From: a virus | Strand: one strand, 5' to 3' | Virus record (IMG/VR): IMGVR_UViG_3300043409_001144 | Location: 1-39,527 of that record | DNA: 39,527 nt | Shown: piece by piece, positions 30,555 through 37,993 of the stretch | How the letters are laid out: each line of letters starts with the position of its first letter | Position numbering within the stretch: the first letter of the stretch is position 1 | Notes under the pieces: generated by a model | Told to the model about the DNA's origin: nothing | Database searches by the model: none | What the model saw: the letters and a program-made list of their open reading frames with translations, nothing else | Translations under genes and position numbers: made by a program

Positions 30555-31014
30555 AAGCACCACTCTTCATCTGTGTGGATAGTTCTAATGCTCTTCCCTT
30601 TACATCCTTTGCCCACTTGCTATTAAGTAGCTCAATAGATGCCTGGGAGTATTCACCAGCTTCAATCAGCAATAATGATTTCTTGAATTTAAGCAGTCCA
30701 GCCAGACCAATGTTAAATACCATATTAATAAGTACGTCTTGTCTGACAGTATCTAGCTTAGAAAAGAATGGCAGGGTTACTTCGAGTTGGTGACGGCATT
30801 GAGTAATCATGAGTTTAAGCAGTCGTTCTGCCTCTACCTGATTAATGCCTTTTGTGTGTGCCTGGGATATTTCTAAGCTGGATAAGTGTAGTGGGTTAGC
30901 CTCAAGATTATAGCCATAGCCGCATGTTTCCTTACCAGCACTGCAAATATACACCCGTTTCCGGAAGCCTTCGTGCCGCTTTAGTTGATCCAAAAGATGT
31001 TCGGATGTGGGCAT
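30544..31014 (-). CDS. GH24 (T4-type) lysozyme with Cys in place of catalytic Asp
   Basis: 156 residues. The GH24 catalytic Glu is E15 (LKRHEGFRKRVY), and Thr is T30 (KETCGYGYNL). The position nine residues after Glu, Asp20 in T4 lysozyme, is C24 (VYICSAGKE). The rest fits the family: SRAL-like packing helices, MVFNIGLAGLLKFKKSLLLI. No signal peptide or signal anchor is seen, so it needs the holin. T4 lysozyme with Asp20 changed to Cys is known to keep activity, so this enzyme is probably active. First gene of the late operon, 31 bases after the candidate promoter. Confidence 0.85.
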   Translation of the reverse strand: MPTSEHLLDQLKRHEGFRKRVYICSAGKETCGYGYNLEANPLHLSSLEISQAHTKGINQVEAERLLKLMITQCRHQLEVTLPFFSKLDTVRQDVLINMVFNIGLAGLLKFKKSLLLIEAGEYSQASIELLNSKWAKDVKGRALELSTQMKSGAYGA

Positions 31015-31020
31015 AAATAC

Positions 31021-31068
31021 ACTACAAATAGTATTAATTTGGCTTCATTATACTACATATAATATTAA
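31021..31068. repeat. 17-bp direct repeats in the late promoter region
   Basis: 31021-31037 and 31052-31068 are 15/17 identical (ACTACAAATAGTATTAA and ACTACATATAATATTAA). They are 31 bp apart, three helical turns, and flank the -10 box before the lysozyme gene. Likely binding sites for a late-gene activator or repressor. Confidence 0.5.
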
Positions 31069-31076
31069 ATCAATAA
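31047..31076 (-). promoter_or_regulatory. Candidate late promoter
   Basis: On the minus strand a perfect TATAAT (31047-31052) is preceded by TTATTG (31071-31076, 18-base spacer) or TTGATT (31068-31073, 15-base spacer). It sits about 33 bases before the lysozyme ATG in an AT-rich gene-free gap (31015-31121) and would drive the 21-kb late operon. Confidence 0.45.
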
Positions 31077-31121
31077 CTTATATAAACTTTCTAATAACTT
31101 ACATTACATATTATCTATAAG

Positions 31122-31220
31122 CTATTGTTTATATTCTAAATATTTATAAGAACTCTCATCGGCTTTAAACTTAGCGATCTTCTTTCTATTCTTGTTGCTC
31201 GTCTTAAGCGCCATCGTCAT
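31122..31220 (-). CDS. 32-aa basic peptide
   Basis: ATG 31220 (31214 is also in frame) overlaps the end of the 38-aa membrane protein gene. Product: MTMALKTSNKNRKKIAKFKA then DESSYKYLEYKQ, Lys-rich and probably helical. Support comes from overlap and coding-like composition only; no family. Confidence 0.35.
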   Translation of the reverse strand: MTMALKTSNKNRKKIAKFKADESSYKYLEYKQ

Positions 31221-31320
31221 CCCATAAATCATTGAACTTTATCAGTGCGTATTTAACCAGGCACATAGTCACGCCTATTACTCCAATGCAGATTGCGATT
31301 AATCCTGTAAGCAGTTCCAT
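31204..31320 (-). CDS. 38-aa single-TM peptide
   Basis: ATG 31320 with AAAGGA at the right distance; an in-frame ATG at 31359 would add 13 residues. One membrane helix (MELLTGLIAICIGVIGVTMCLV) and a charged tail (NDLWDDDGA). Adjacent to the lysis genes, so a small lysis- or membrane-related role is possible, but no evidence beyond shape. Confidence 0.45.
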   Translation of the reverse strand: MELLTGLIAICIGVIGVTMCLVKYALIKFNDLWDDDGA

Positions 31321-31330
31321 ATCCATTCCT

Positions 31331-31507
31331 TTACCTCTGATGTTGAATTTCAAGTTCATAAAGTGGCTTTTCTAAGCCGCAATCTATGCAAGTATGTTTT
31401 TTCCAGCTCACATACGTTGCCCAGTCCTTGTGTTCACAATCAACAGACTGAACAGGCGCATTGAGCAGATTGATAGGATCGAAGCTCATGTCAGGCCAAC
31501 AAGTCAT
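31331..31507 (-). CDS. 58-aa putative zinc-binding protein
   Basis: ATG 31507 forms an ATGA overlap with the DUF3310 stop. Cysteines and histidine in CEH (24-26) and CIDC (40-43) fit a small zinc ribbon: SVDCEHKDWATYVSWKKHTCIDCG in outline. Function unknown. The overlap and the zinc-like pairs support a true gene. Confidence 0.55.
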   Translation of the reverse strand: MTCWPDMSFDPINLLNAPVQSVDCEHKDWATYVSWKKHTCIDCGLEKPLYELEIQHQR

Positions 31508-31698
31508 ATAAAATCATCCAGCATAGCCAAATAATCTAAGGCTTTAGCCGCATCATCATTACTGCCCTCTTTGCGTCCTGCTCTCAGCGAATACTTAATA
31601 GCGTTGCCCTTAATGAAGCCTATGAACTCTTCTGGACTTAGCAACCTTTCCATCAATGTGAATGGTTCAATCGGCATATATTTATAGTGCTGTTTCAT
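31504..31698 (-). CDS. DUF3310-like phage protein
   Basis: 64 residues from ATG 31698, which overlaps the previous stop (ATGA). The core PEEFIGFIKGNAIKYSLRAGRKEGSNDDAAKALDYL is the DUF3310 pattern, common in small phage early genes, sometimes described as nucleotide-kinase-like; no role is proven. Confidence 0.7.
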   Translation of the reverse strand: MKQHYKYMPIEPFTLMERLLSPEEFIGFIKGNAIKYSLRAGRKEGSNDDAAKALDYLAMLDDFI

Positions 31699-31877
31699 TT
31701 GATTACCTTTGCAAATGCTCTGTATCGAGCAGGAATTGGCGACAAACCTTCTTCTACGACTATCTTCCAAAACATGTCTTTAAATGCCTCCTCTTCTTCC
31801 CCTGTTGGATTTCGCTTGAATGTCTTTCGGCACTCATTGAAAAGAAAGTTGTTGTTTAGATCATCCATGTCATCCAT
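31695..31877 (-). CDS. Hypothetical phage protein, 60 aa
   Basis: Starts on an 8-base overlap with the sigma-like gene and stops on an ATGA overlap with DUF3310. Acidic first part (DDMDDLNNN), then EEEEAFKDMFWKIVVEE, an amphipathic helix, and a basic tail. No family recognised. Confidence 0.55.
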   Translation of the reverse strand: MDDMDDLNNNFLFNECRKTFKRNPTGEEEEAFKDMFWKIVVEEGLSPIPARYRAFAKVIK

Positions 31878-32460
31878 TTAATAACATCCCATAAATATCT
31901 TTCATTCCGCTATCTGGATGACGTAGTTTTCTCAACGCCTTTTCTCTAATCTGCCTAACTCTTTCCCGCGAAATATCAAATTTTGCACCGATCGCATCTA
32001 AAGTCATTTTTTCACCATCAATTCCGAAGCTGTGATTTATCACTACTTGTTCACGTTTAGTTAGTTTTCCAAGCGCGCCATCCAAAGCATCAATAAATTC
32101 ACTATTACCTATCTCTTTCAATGGGTCGCTTGATCTTTCCAGTCGAGCAAGTTCTTGATAAGAAAACTCAACATCTCTTTTATTCGACTCTAAAGCTACT
32201 AACTGATTGTCAGACCAAACCTCATAAGGCATTACACAAAAGTAATCACAAATTAATTGTGCGTTTTGCTTAAGTTCTCCAGTCTTTTGGAGCAATGGCG
32301 AGACAGTCATATTCAAGTAATCATTTAGAGACGAATAAGTTATACCAATTAATCCTGCTGTTTCTATAGGGCCAACTCCTCCCTCCTCGATTAAGCGCAA
32401 TAAGTTATTATTTCTAACTCGTATTGTTACTCGATAATCTTTAGCGTCATCCATCATCAT
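31870..32460 (-). CDS. Sigma-70 region-4-like regulator
   Basis: About 196 residues from the ATG run at 32454-32460; GGGGAA upstream fits the second or third ATG. The last 65 residues copy region 4 of RpoD: LTKREQVVINHSFGIDGEKMTLDAIGAKFDISRERVRQIREKALRKLRHP. This is the part that reads the -35 box and binds the beta flap. The N-terminal 120 residues have no region 2 but hold a phage-regulator-like helix set (NNNLLRLIEEGGVGPIETAGLIGITYSSLNDYL). It probably works as a late-gene activator or appropriates host polymerase, and it precedes the late promoter. Start uncertain by six bases. Confidence 0.8.
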   Translation of the reverse strand: MMMDDAKDYRVTIRVRNNNLLRLIEEGGVGPIETAGLIGITYSSLNDYLNMTVSPLLQKTGELKQNAQLICDYFCVMPYEVWSDNQLVALESNKRDVEFSYQELARLERSSDPLKEIGNSEFIDALDGALGKLTKREQVVINHSFGIDGEKMTLDAIGAKFDISRERVRQIREKALRKLRHPDSGMKDIYGMLLNG

Positions 32461-32536
32461 TTCCCCAAGCCTTATAGATTGCATACATCATAAAAATCAT
32501 CGTTAAATAGAAGGGTAAAATAATCCACTCAAACAT
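32447..32536 (-). CDS. 29-aa membrane peptide
   Basis: ATG 32536 lies in the last codons of rusA (8-base overlap) and TGA falls just past the ATG run of the sigma-like gene. Sequence: MFEWIILPFYLTMIFMMYAI, then YKAWGNDDG, one membrane helix. Double overlap suggests it is translated; no function known. Confidence 0.45.
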   Translation of the reverse strand: MFEWIILPFYLTMIFMMYAIYKAWGNDDG

Positions 32537-32882
32537 ATCTAACCTCGAAAATCATTTTGCTAATTCCTTTCTGGTACTCTTTGGTAATAATCATGGTGGT
32601 GAAGTAACCATCATCAATCTTAAGTGCCTCTGAAAAGCCATCTATATGTGCTTTAGCACTTGCCAGGCTGTTATCAATATCGTGATTGCGCCTCGTTGGG
32701 TGAATAAAACGTATGCGTAGGCAGTCAGATGGAAAATAGGGCGTATTACCTATGGCTTGCAGAGTAATAATCTTTGCTAGTGCATGCGCTTTTTCTTTCG
32801 CTAATCTATAGGCATAATAAGAGCGTCCATTCTTATTGTTGGGTGATAGTTTGGTGTCAGGTTTATCAAATTCAATAATCAT
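32529..32882 (-). CDS. rusA: RusA-type Holliday junction resolvase
   Basis: 117 residues from ATG 32882, which overlaps the previous stop (ATGA). Catalytic acidic residues are D68, D70 (NHDIDN), D81 (AHIDGF) and D90-D91 (LKIDDGYF); K77 matches the conserved Lys. RusA resolves four-way junctions during phage recombination or replication. The Nin-type order ninB, DUF1364, rusA is as in lambdoid phages. Confidence 0.88.
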   Translation of the reverse strand: MIIEFDKPDTKLSPNNKNGRSYYAYRLAKEKAHALAKIITLQAIGNTPYFPSDCLRIRFIHPTRRNHDIDNSLASAKAHIDGFSEALKIDDGYFTTMIITKEYQKGISKMIFEVRYV

Positions 32883-33163
32883 CGTGTTGTTACCATGCCA
32901 TTCTCTATCCAATAGTTCTGCGTTCTCTCAACACCCTGACGGTGTGCCAGTTCTGTATAATCTTTTTCGAATACCCAAGTGCGCCTATCTACTTCGTCAT
33001 GGCAACTGCTACAACAAAATGCGCCCTGCAAGTCATGTTTCTTCAGTGCCATGCCTCCACCGCCTAAATGAGCCAATACCACGGTTTCCGGATTGCGATT
33101 ACAAACACCCGGCAATCTGACTAAGCACTCTTGTCCACGTGCGCTTTCTCGTAATTTACTCAT
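32879..33163 (-). CDS. DUF1364 (YbcO-like) nuclease
   Basis: 94 residues. Close to E. coli prophage YbcO by pattern: LRESARGQECLVRLPGVCNRNPETVVLAHL, then GAFCCSSCHDEVDRRT, and the C-terminal RTQNYWIENGMV. The Cys pairs and His form the zinc site of a ββα-metal-like nuclease. Part of the Nin-region recombination set, coupled to ninB and rusA by four-base overlaps. Confidence 0.85.
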   Translation of the reverse strand: MSKLRESARGQECLVRLPGVCNRNPETVVLAHLGGGGMALKKHDLQGAFCCSSCHDEVDRRTWVFEKDYTELAHRQGVERTQNYWIENGMVTTR

Positions 33164-33588
33164 AAGTTACTCGTAAATCTCACGTCCAACTCAGTCACCG
33201 CATAGGCATAGAGTTTTTCAAAATAAACACTCATACCCTTAGTGGTTAGCTTGGTTGTGCTACCGACCATCTTGAGTGTTCCGTCTGGCATTTCTTCCCA
33301 TTTCACATAACTTGGTAGAGTCAGTTCTTCACTGGGTACGTCCGGTAAAAACAATCCTTTTAAATGTTCGTGCCAGATTGCCGGAGTAAATCCTTTTCCT
33401 TCTATCCTTACCTGTCTTGATATGTCACCCAAGATAGCCTTCCACTGATAACGGTTCTGCCCACTGGTGCGTTTCTTGACGTGTTTTTGTATAACGACTT
33501 CCATGCTTCCATCTGTTGGCAAGTCGTTAATCGTCTTTATTGCGTGGAAGTGTTTACGGTCACTGTCGATAACAAAGCGAGCTGTCAC
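33160..33588 (-). CDS. ninB: NinB recombination mediator
   Basis: 142 residues with GTG start at 33588, overlapping the previous gene's TGA (GTGA). Typical NinB/Orf segments: FVIDSDRKHFHAIKTINDLP, then KRTSGQNRYQWKAILGDISRQ, and KMVGSTTKLTTKGMSVYFEKLYAYA. Lambda Orf/NinB binds single-stranded DNA and helps Red recombination by a RecFOR-like function, fitting the ERF-SSB set on the other strand. Confidence 0.85.
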   Translation of the reverse strand: MTARFVIDSDRKHFHAIKTINDLPTDGSMEVVIQKHVKKRTSGQNRYQWKAILGDISRQVRIEGKGFTPAIWHEHLKGLFLPDVPSEELTLPSYVKWEEMPDGTLKMVGSTTKLTTKGMSVYFEKLYAYAVTELDVRFTSNL

Positions 33589-33728
33589 CAGCTAACCCTC
33601 GACTTCGGCACTGTCATATCTCTAACGCCCTGAAACTCACCTTCATTCATTAATAATTTTCCTTTGTGTCTCATGGCTTTAGCTTGTATGCCAAACTTAC
33701 TTTCTAGGCTGTCCGTTAATGCTTGCAT
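33585..33728 (-). CDS. Hypothetical phage protein, 47 aa
   Basis: ATG 33728, TGA 33585-33587 overlapping the GTG of ninB. Sequence: MQALTDSLESKFGIQAKAMR, then HKGKLLMNEGEFQGVRDMTVP and KSRVSW. Short but tightly packed between the primase and ninB genes; without it the gap would break the otherwise continuous overlaps. No family. Confidence 0.5.
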   Translation of the reverse strand: MQALTDSLESKFGIQAKAMRHKGKLLMNEGEFQGVRDMTVPKSRVSW

Positions 33729-33734
33729 TTTCAG

Positions 33735-34685
33735 TCAATTAGCCGCTTTCATAATCACATAGTCGTTGTAATCGCATTTATGCCCGTAATCCTGGATGAC
33801 TTCTTTATCAACTAAAGTAACGACTCGAACGGTTTTACCCTCTCTTATCTTTAAGCGATTAGCCAGGTCAAAAGCGGCTTTCTGTCCGGTAAAACTCTCG
33901 TCTGAATCGGCATAAATCCACACGACTTTGACAGTCTCAGGAATAACAATGTTGACCATCGCTTGTGCAGATCCAGCCGCCCAACAATGGATACCCTGAT
34001 CTTGTCTGACGGATAACGCGGTTTCTATTCCCTCCGTAATGGCTAATACTTCTTCGGCCTCAAACAATCTAATAGCACTCCCTACCATTGGACGCATAAC
34101 GGGTAATATCTTTCTAGGTATTTGTACGGGTGCTTTCTCCCCCTGCTTGGTCACATAAGTAATGTGATAGGTTGACACTTCGCCTGTTGGTGTTCTAAAC
34201 ACCGATACCATTGCCGGATAACTGCCCGTTTTAACGCCCTCCTCCCAATAATCTAGGCTGGGGTGTTCATAGCAATCATGATCGGGTAAGACTGTGATGC
34301 CGCGTTTAGCTAGGTATAAAAATACCGCTGAATCAGGGGTAATCTGTTTTAACCCTGCATGAATCTTGCGTATTCTGGCCTCGGCTTTTTCTGTATCGGC
34401 AGGCTTAACGATCTGGAGCGGTGTAGTCATTACGTTTGGCCTGATTAAGTTAGTGGTTTCTTTAAATGACAATCCGGTGTGTTCGATTGCCATGTCGATT
34501 GGCTGTTTCTGTCCGCATTGTGAACAGTAATAAAATTCTTTCGCCCTATCCCACCTTGCCCTATCCTTACCACCACAAAAGATACAAGGTTGATGCTTGC
34601 CATTGAATAACTGCGCGTTTATGCCCAAATTTGTCAGAATGGGCGCCCAACGGCCTATACATTCCTGTTTAATATCAACTCTCAT
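33735..34685 (-). CDS. Phage DNA primase with zinc finger and Toprim
   Basis: 316 residues. Zinc ribbon at C34-xx-C37 and C54-xx-C57 (QPCIFCGGKD; YYCSQCGQK), then a Toprim domain: catalytic E218 (LAITEGIETALS), and D260-D262 (IYADSDESFTGQKAA). This is the P4-alpha/gp4-type primase without helicase, and the helicase gene lies just upstream, overlapping by ATGA. It would lay down RNA primers for phage replication. Zinc finger reads the template start signal. Confidence 0.88.
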   Translation of the reverse strand: MRVDIKQECIGRWAPILTNLGINAQLFNGKHQPCIFCGGKDRARWDRAKEFYYCSQCGQKQPIDMAIEHTGLSFKETTNLIRPNVMTTPLQIVKPADTEKAEARIRKIHAGLKQITPDSAVFLYLAKRGITVLPDHDCYEHPSLDYWEEGVKTGSYPAMVSVFRTPTGEVSTYHITYVTKQGEKAPVQIPRKILPVMRPMVGSAIRLFEAEEVLAITEGIETALSVRQDQGIHCWAAGSAQAMVNIVIPETVKVVWIYADSDESFTGQKAAFDLANRLKIREGKTVRVVTLVDKEVIQDYGHKCDYNDYVIMKAAN

Positions 34686-36142
34686 GCTGCCGCCCGTGAG
34701 TTTTTAATATTCAAATGCTGCATAAAACCCAACACTTCGGGTGTGGGTGGTATGGGCATAACGCCATTTTTCTTGTGAGGCCATTCGCTGAATTTCTCCA
34801 TGAACTTATTAGCCGCCCAACCGTCTTTGTAACCTTTGCTTCTGCTGATATAGAGAAATTGTGCGTACCAATCAGCCTTTATAGCTGGAGCTGGTTTCTT
34901 TAACTCTTTAAGTTCAGCCTGGTGAAACGGGATAGCCTCGCCTTTTTGAATCATTGCCAACCCACATGAAGGACATACCCGACTAGCCCTAAACACATAA
35001 CCACATTTGCACTTAATGTCTTTCGGTTCCTTAGCCGCTTTTTTAGCCGCCTCTTTGCGTTCGCGTATCGTTGACTTATCGTCTAGCGTCCACTCAATCG
35101 GATCGTCTATGCGCCCTAAGTCGTCAAAGTTGTCACCGTGATAAATCACTAAGCAGTCTTTCTTATCTGGATATAAGCGCGAGCCACGCCCAATCATTTG
35201 TATCCAGCTTGAAATGTTGCGCGTGACTCTGGCAATAATGACGCAAGAAATAATGGGCCAGTCAGTACCGAACGCCATAACCCCTATATTGACTATGACC
35301 TTACTTTTACCAGACATAACACGCGCCTTTATTGCCTCCCGTTCTTCTGTGGGTGTTGAGCCGTCAATATATTCAGACGATACCCCATGACGCATAAATT
35401 CATCATGAATGTGTTGCGCGTGTTTGCAGTTGACCGCAAAAATTAACGTAGTTCTATCACCGGCAATGCGTTTGTAATTCGTATAAATGGAACCAATCAA
35501 TTCAGGCTTGTCGGTAGCTTCTGCCAAGCCTTTCTCCTGATAGTCACCATCTGCGTTGAGTTTCACCAAAGCCAAGTCGGGCGCGTCAGCCCCGTAATAA
35601 CGCATAGGCACTAAATAGCCTTGATCCACCATTTCCGCCATAGATAAACCCTCGACTATATCGGTATAAAAAGCGCCCATGCCTTTACCGTTTGCCAGTG
35701 CCGGTGTTGCGGTTATGCCGATCACTAACGGATACTTTTTTAATAATTCAAGTCGTGCCTGACTAAAACACGCATGAGCTTCGTCAACCATAACTACATC
35801 CGCAGCCGGTAACTGCATTGCACCCGAACTTACGCGGCTGGTAATGGTGTCAAAGCTACCCACTTGCAGTAATGGCATACCGAAAGGCCTTTCACCAGCC
35901 ATAATTAAGCCCGTGTTAATGCCATAATTCGTAAAGGTCTGTACGGCTTGATAGGCCAACTGTCTGCGTGGCACTAAAAACAATACTTTCTTGTAATGGC
36001 TAACCGCTGAACGGGCTATTTCTGCCGCTACTACGGTTTTTCCTGCGCCTACGTGCATTTGCAGAATAATCCGTCTATTGCCCTTGCCATAGGATTGACG
36101 GCTATCTTTGATAATCTGGTTTTGGTAGTCTCTTAAAATCAT
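34682..36142 (-). CDS. SF2 helicase with C-terminal zinc ribbon
   Basis: 486 residues. Motif I at 30-36 (HVGAGKT), motif II DEAH at 120-123, motif III TAT near 144-146, motif VI QMIGRGSR at 315-322. The C-terminal part has a Cys cluster (C378, C380, C390, C393) and a Lys/Ala-rich linker. Similar to phage DEAD/DEAH-box replicative or recombination helicases (UvsW/RadD-like). Together with the primase that follows it should serve phage DNA replication. Confidence 0.85.
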   Translation of the reverse strand: MILRDYQNQIIKDSRQSYGKGNRRIILQMHVGAGKTVVAAEIARSAVSHYKKVLFLVPRRQLAYQAVQTFTNYGINTGLIMAGERPFGMPLLQVGSFDTITSRVSSGAMQLPAADVVMVDEAHACFSQARLELLKKYPLVIGITATPALANGKGMGAFYTDIVEGLSMAEMVDQGYLVPMRYYGADAPDLALVKLNADGDYQEKGLAEATDKPELIGSIYTNYKRIAGDRTTLIFAVNCKHAQHIHDEFMRHGVSSEYIDGSTPTEEREAIKARVMSGKSKVIVNIGVMAFGTDWPIISCVIIARVTRNISSWIQMIGRGSRLYPDKKDCLVIYHGDNFDDLGRIDDPIEWTLDDKSTIRERKEAAKKAAKEPKDIKCKCGYVFRASRVCPSCGLAMIQKGEAIPFHQAELKELKKPAPAIKADWYAQFLYISRSKGYKDGWAANKFMEKFSEWPHKKNGVMPIPPTPEVLGFMQHLNIKNSRAAA

Positions 36143-36170
36143 GTATACTTACTCCTTAGTTGGATGATTA

Positions 36171-36207
36171 GCCGGTTACTTTCTTTGCGGGATTGACCGG
36201 CTTTTTT
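36171..36207 (+). terminator. Plus-strand-oriented terminator between nuclease and helicase genes
   Basis: GCCGGT (36171-36176) and ACCGGC (36196-36201) form a stem followed by six T on the plus strand. The flanking genes run on the minus strand, so this would stop antisense transcription; read on the minus strand it is only a hairpin preceding the helicase ribosome site. Confidence 0.55.
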
Positions 36208-36736
36208 ATGCTGCTTGTTCTAGGCTTAACGGATAATCCGCTAAATACTTCAGTGAATCTTTATTCCAGTAAACCATTCCATAGAGACCATGCTTATCTG
36301 ATTCGTGGTCAATGCAATTTCTTAAAATATCAATATCATTCCCATATAATCCTGCTGGGCTTGGTGGAGAATCTTTTGCAGTACCTCCCCTATGTAAAAA
36401 TAAAATCCATACGGGAATATCTAATAATTCCCGTATTTTTATATATTCATAAAAGTGTTTTTTATCTATACCAGTTGTCCATATTCCTTTTGTTCTATAC
36501 CAAGAAAACGCGTTTTTATGCTTTGCCTCGATAAACCTAATTACCCCATTACTGAAAACGAGCATGTCTGGAGCAATTACATCACTGCCATCAGATGCGT
36601 AAAGTGACGGCCCTTTAAATTGATTTTCTGCAATTTCATAAATTGGCAAAATATGGCTTCCTCTATTCATTAGCCAATTTGCTATCTCTGTCTCTCCAGT
36701 TTTTCCTTGAGAAAGAGTTAGTTTGAAATTACTCAT
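36206..36736 (-). CDS. PD-(D/E)XK-like nuclease
   Basis: 176 residues. KTGETEIANWLMNRG at the start, then the nuclease core DVIAPDMLVF (catalytic Asp) and IRFIEAKHK (E-x-K), followed by a WTTGIDKKHFYEYIKI segment. The D-(x)n-ExK layout is that of PD-(D/E)XK enzymes such as VRR-NUC/holliday-type phage nucleases. Its substrate is open, perhaps junctions or single-stranded ends. Coupled to the methyltransferase gene by four bases. Confidence 0.7.
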   Translation of the reverse strand: MSNFKLTLSQGKTGETEIANWLMNRGSHILPIYEIAENQFKGPSLYASDGSDVIAPDMLVFSNGVIRFIEAKHKNAFSWYRTKGIWTTGIDKKHFYEYIKIRELLDIPVWILFLHRGGTAKDSPPSPAGLYGNDIDILRNCIDHESDKHGLYGMVYWNKDSLKYLADYPLSLEQAA

Positions 36737-37785
36737 TCAGCGTGAGACATTACAAAGCCAAATTGTGAAAAGTTCTTTTTGAACCTATCGACTGAACTTC
36801 CAAAATATAAAAATGTTTGCCCCTGTAGTGGTGAGCCACTTTCTTTGCCTTCTTTATCTATAAATTTAATTCTTGCCTCTGGAAAACAAATAGCAGTAGC
36901 CTGTTTAGCCATGAGTTGAAACCACTTTGTCTCAGTAGCGTTATTAACCAACACGATTGCTGTACATAACTCAGGCAATTCAGAGATTAATTTTTCTGCA
37001 AATTGAGTCATTAATGGTTGTGCATACGGTGGGTTCATCCATACATTACCAAACCAATCTTGTGCCAAACCATCATCATCAATGGTATAAATAACACCTG
37101 CTTTAACCGTTTTATTTGCCCTTTCAGAGGATGCTGGGTCAAGGTCTATTTGCCCCATTGTTAGCCTTGCTGCCTCAATAAATCTTTCCGGTGTGTACCA
37201 CTCATTTTCACCAGAGTTCTTTCCAACATGGGTGTCTCCAGCCTTTACAGCCTTGTAAGCCTCATTAATACTTACCTCACCCGTTAAAACCTGTTCTTTA
37301 ATTTCTGGCGTGGCATCCTTCCAAACCTTGTCAGCCATAGCTACTTTGCCGGTACTCCAGCCTAGTTCGGAGGCTATGGTGTCGCGTGTATTGTGTGTGC
37401 CTTTGTCAACTATTGACAAACCCACATGCTCGCCACCAACATTAGTTTTTAAATTTTCCTTCCCAGCCTCTTGTAATATCTCTTTCTTTGACTGCGTTAG
37501 TTGATACTTCCAGCCGTCTGTTAAGTTTCTGCGCCCGTTTTGGTTGTCAATCATCCATAACTTAGCCGCGCCACTGTCAGTAAAATCTTTCTCTAAAATA
37601 CTGAATGGCAAATCATGCTTGGTGCATATCTCATAGCGGTTATGCCCGTCTACCAGCGTATTATTGAAAACCACCAGCGGTTCTCTGCACCCGTCAGCAA
37701 TAATGTTTTTTTCAAGCTGGCTGTACTCCTCGATTGAAAGTGGTGGTATCAGTGCTTTAAATTCAGTGCAGATTTCAATATTCAT
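36733..37785 (-). CDS. ParB-like/DNA N6-adenine methyltransferase fusion
   Basis: 350 residues. Residues 1-90 have a ParB/Srx-like layout (PPLSIEEYSQLEKNI; LVDGHNRYEIC at 45-54). Residues 190-350 are a phage-type Dam domain: NEWYTPERFIEAAR, IDLDPASSE, and the catalytic NPPY at 251-254 (VWMNPPYAQP). It should methylate adenine in the phage DNA, protecting it from host restriction or marking it for replication or packaging. The ParB-like part may provide DNA recognition. First gene of the replication operon after the RMF-like gene. Confidence 0.85.
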   Translation of the reverse strand: MNIEICTEFKALIPPLSIEEYSQLEKNIIADGCREPLVVFNNTLVDGHNRYEICTKHDLPFSILEKDFTDSGAAKLWMIDNQNGRRNLTDGWKYQLTQSKKEILQEAGKENLKTNVGGEHVGLSIVDKGTHNTRDTIASELGWSTGKVAMADKVWKDATPEIKEQVLTGEVSINEAYKAVKAGDTHVGKNSGENEWYTPERFIEAARLTMGQIDLDPASSERANKTVKAGVIYTIDDDGLAQDWFGNVWMNPPYAQPLMTQFAEKLISELPELCTAIVLVNNATETKWFQLMAKQATAICFPEARIKFIDKEGKESGSPLQGQTFLYFGSSVDRFKKNFSQFGFVMSHAE

Positions 37786-37819
37786 TAGTCGTAGGTATCG
37801 CTAGAATTGATGAAAAGCC

Positions 37820-37993
37820 CTAACCATGTGTTAGTAGCTGTTTAAGTTCGTTGTAGCCCGTTTCAAACCAGTGTTTCAGCGAAATTTGCTGACGGGTTGT
37901 GTACGGACATTCTGTAATTTCTTTCCCCTGAGAGAAGAAGTATCTACCCGCCTCGTGTGCGCGGTAAGCTGCTGTACCTTTCTTAGGACTCAT
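37820..37993 (-). CDS. RMF/CrpP-like small protein
   Basis: 57 residues, ATG 37993, TAG 37820-37822. AAYRAHEAGRYFFSQGKEIT, CPYTTRQQ and LKHWFETGYNEL follow the ribosome modulation factor pattern (YxxGxxAGxxGxxxxxCPY..W..G). RMF dimerises ribosomes in stationary phase; CrpP-like relatives occur on mobile elements. A phage copy could affect host translation or act in another process. Only the motif supports this. Confidence 0.65.
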   Translation of the reverse strand: MSPKKGTAAYRAHEAGRYFFSQGKEITECPYTTRQQISLKHWFETGYNELKQLLTHG

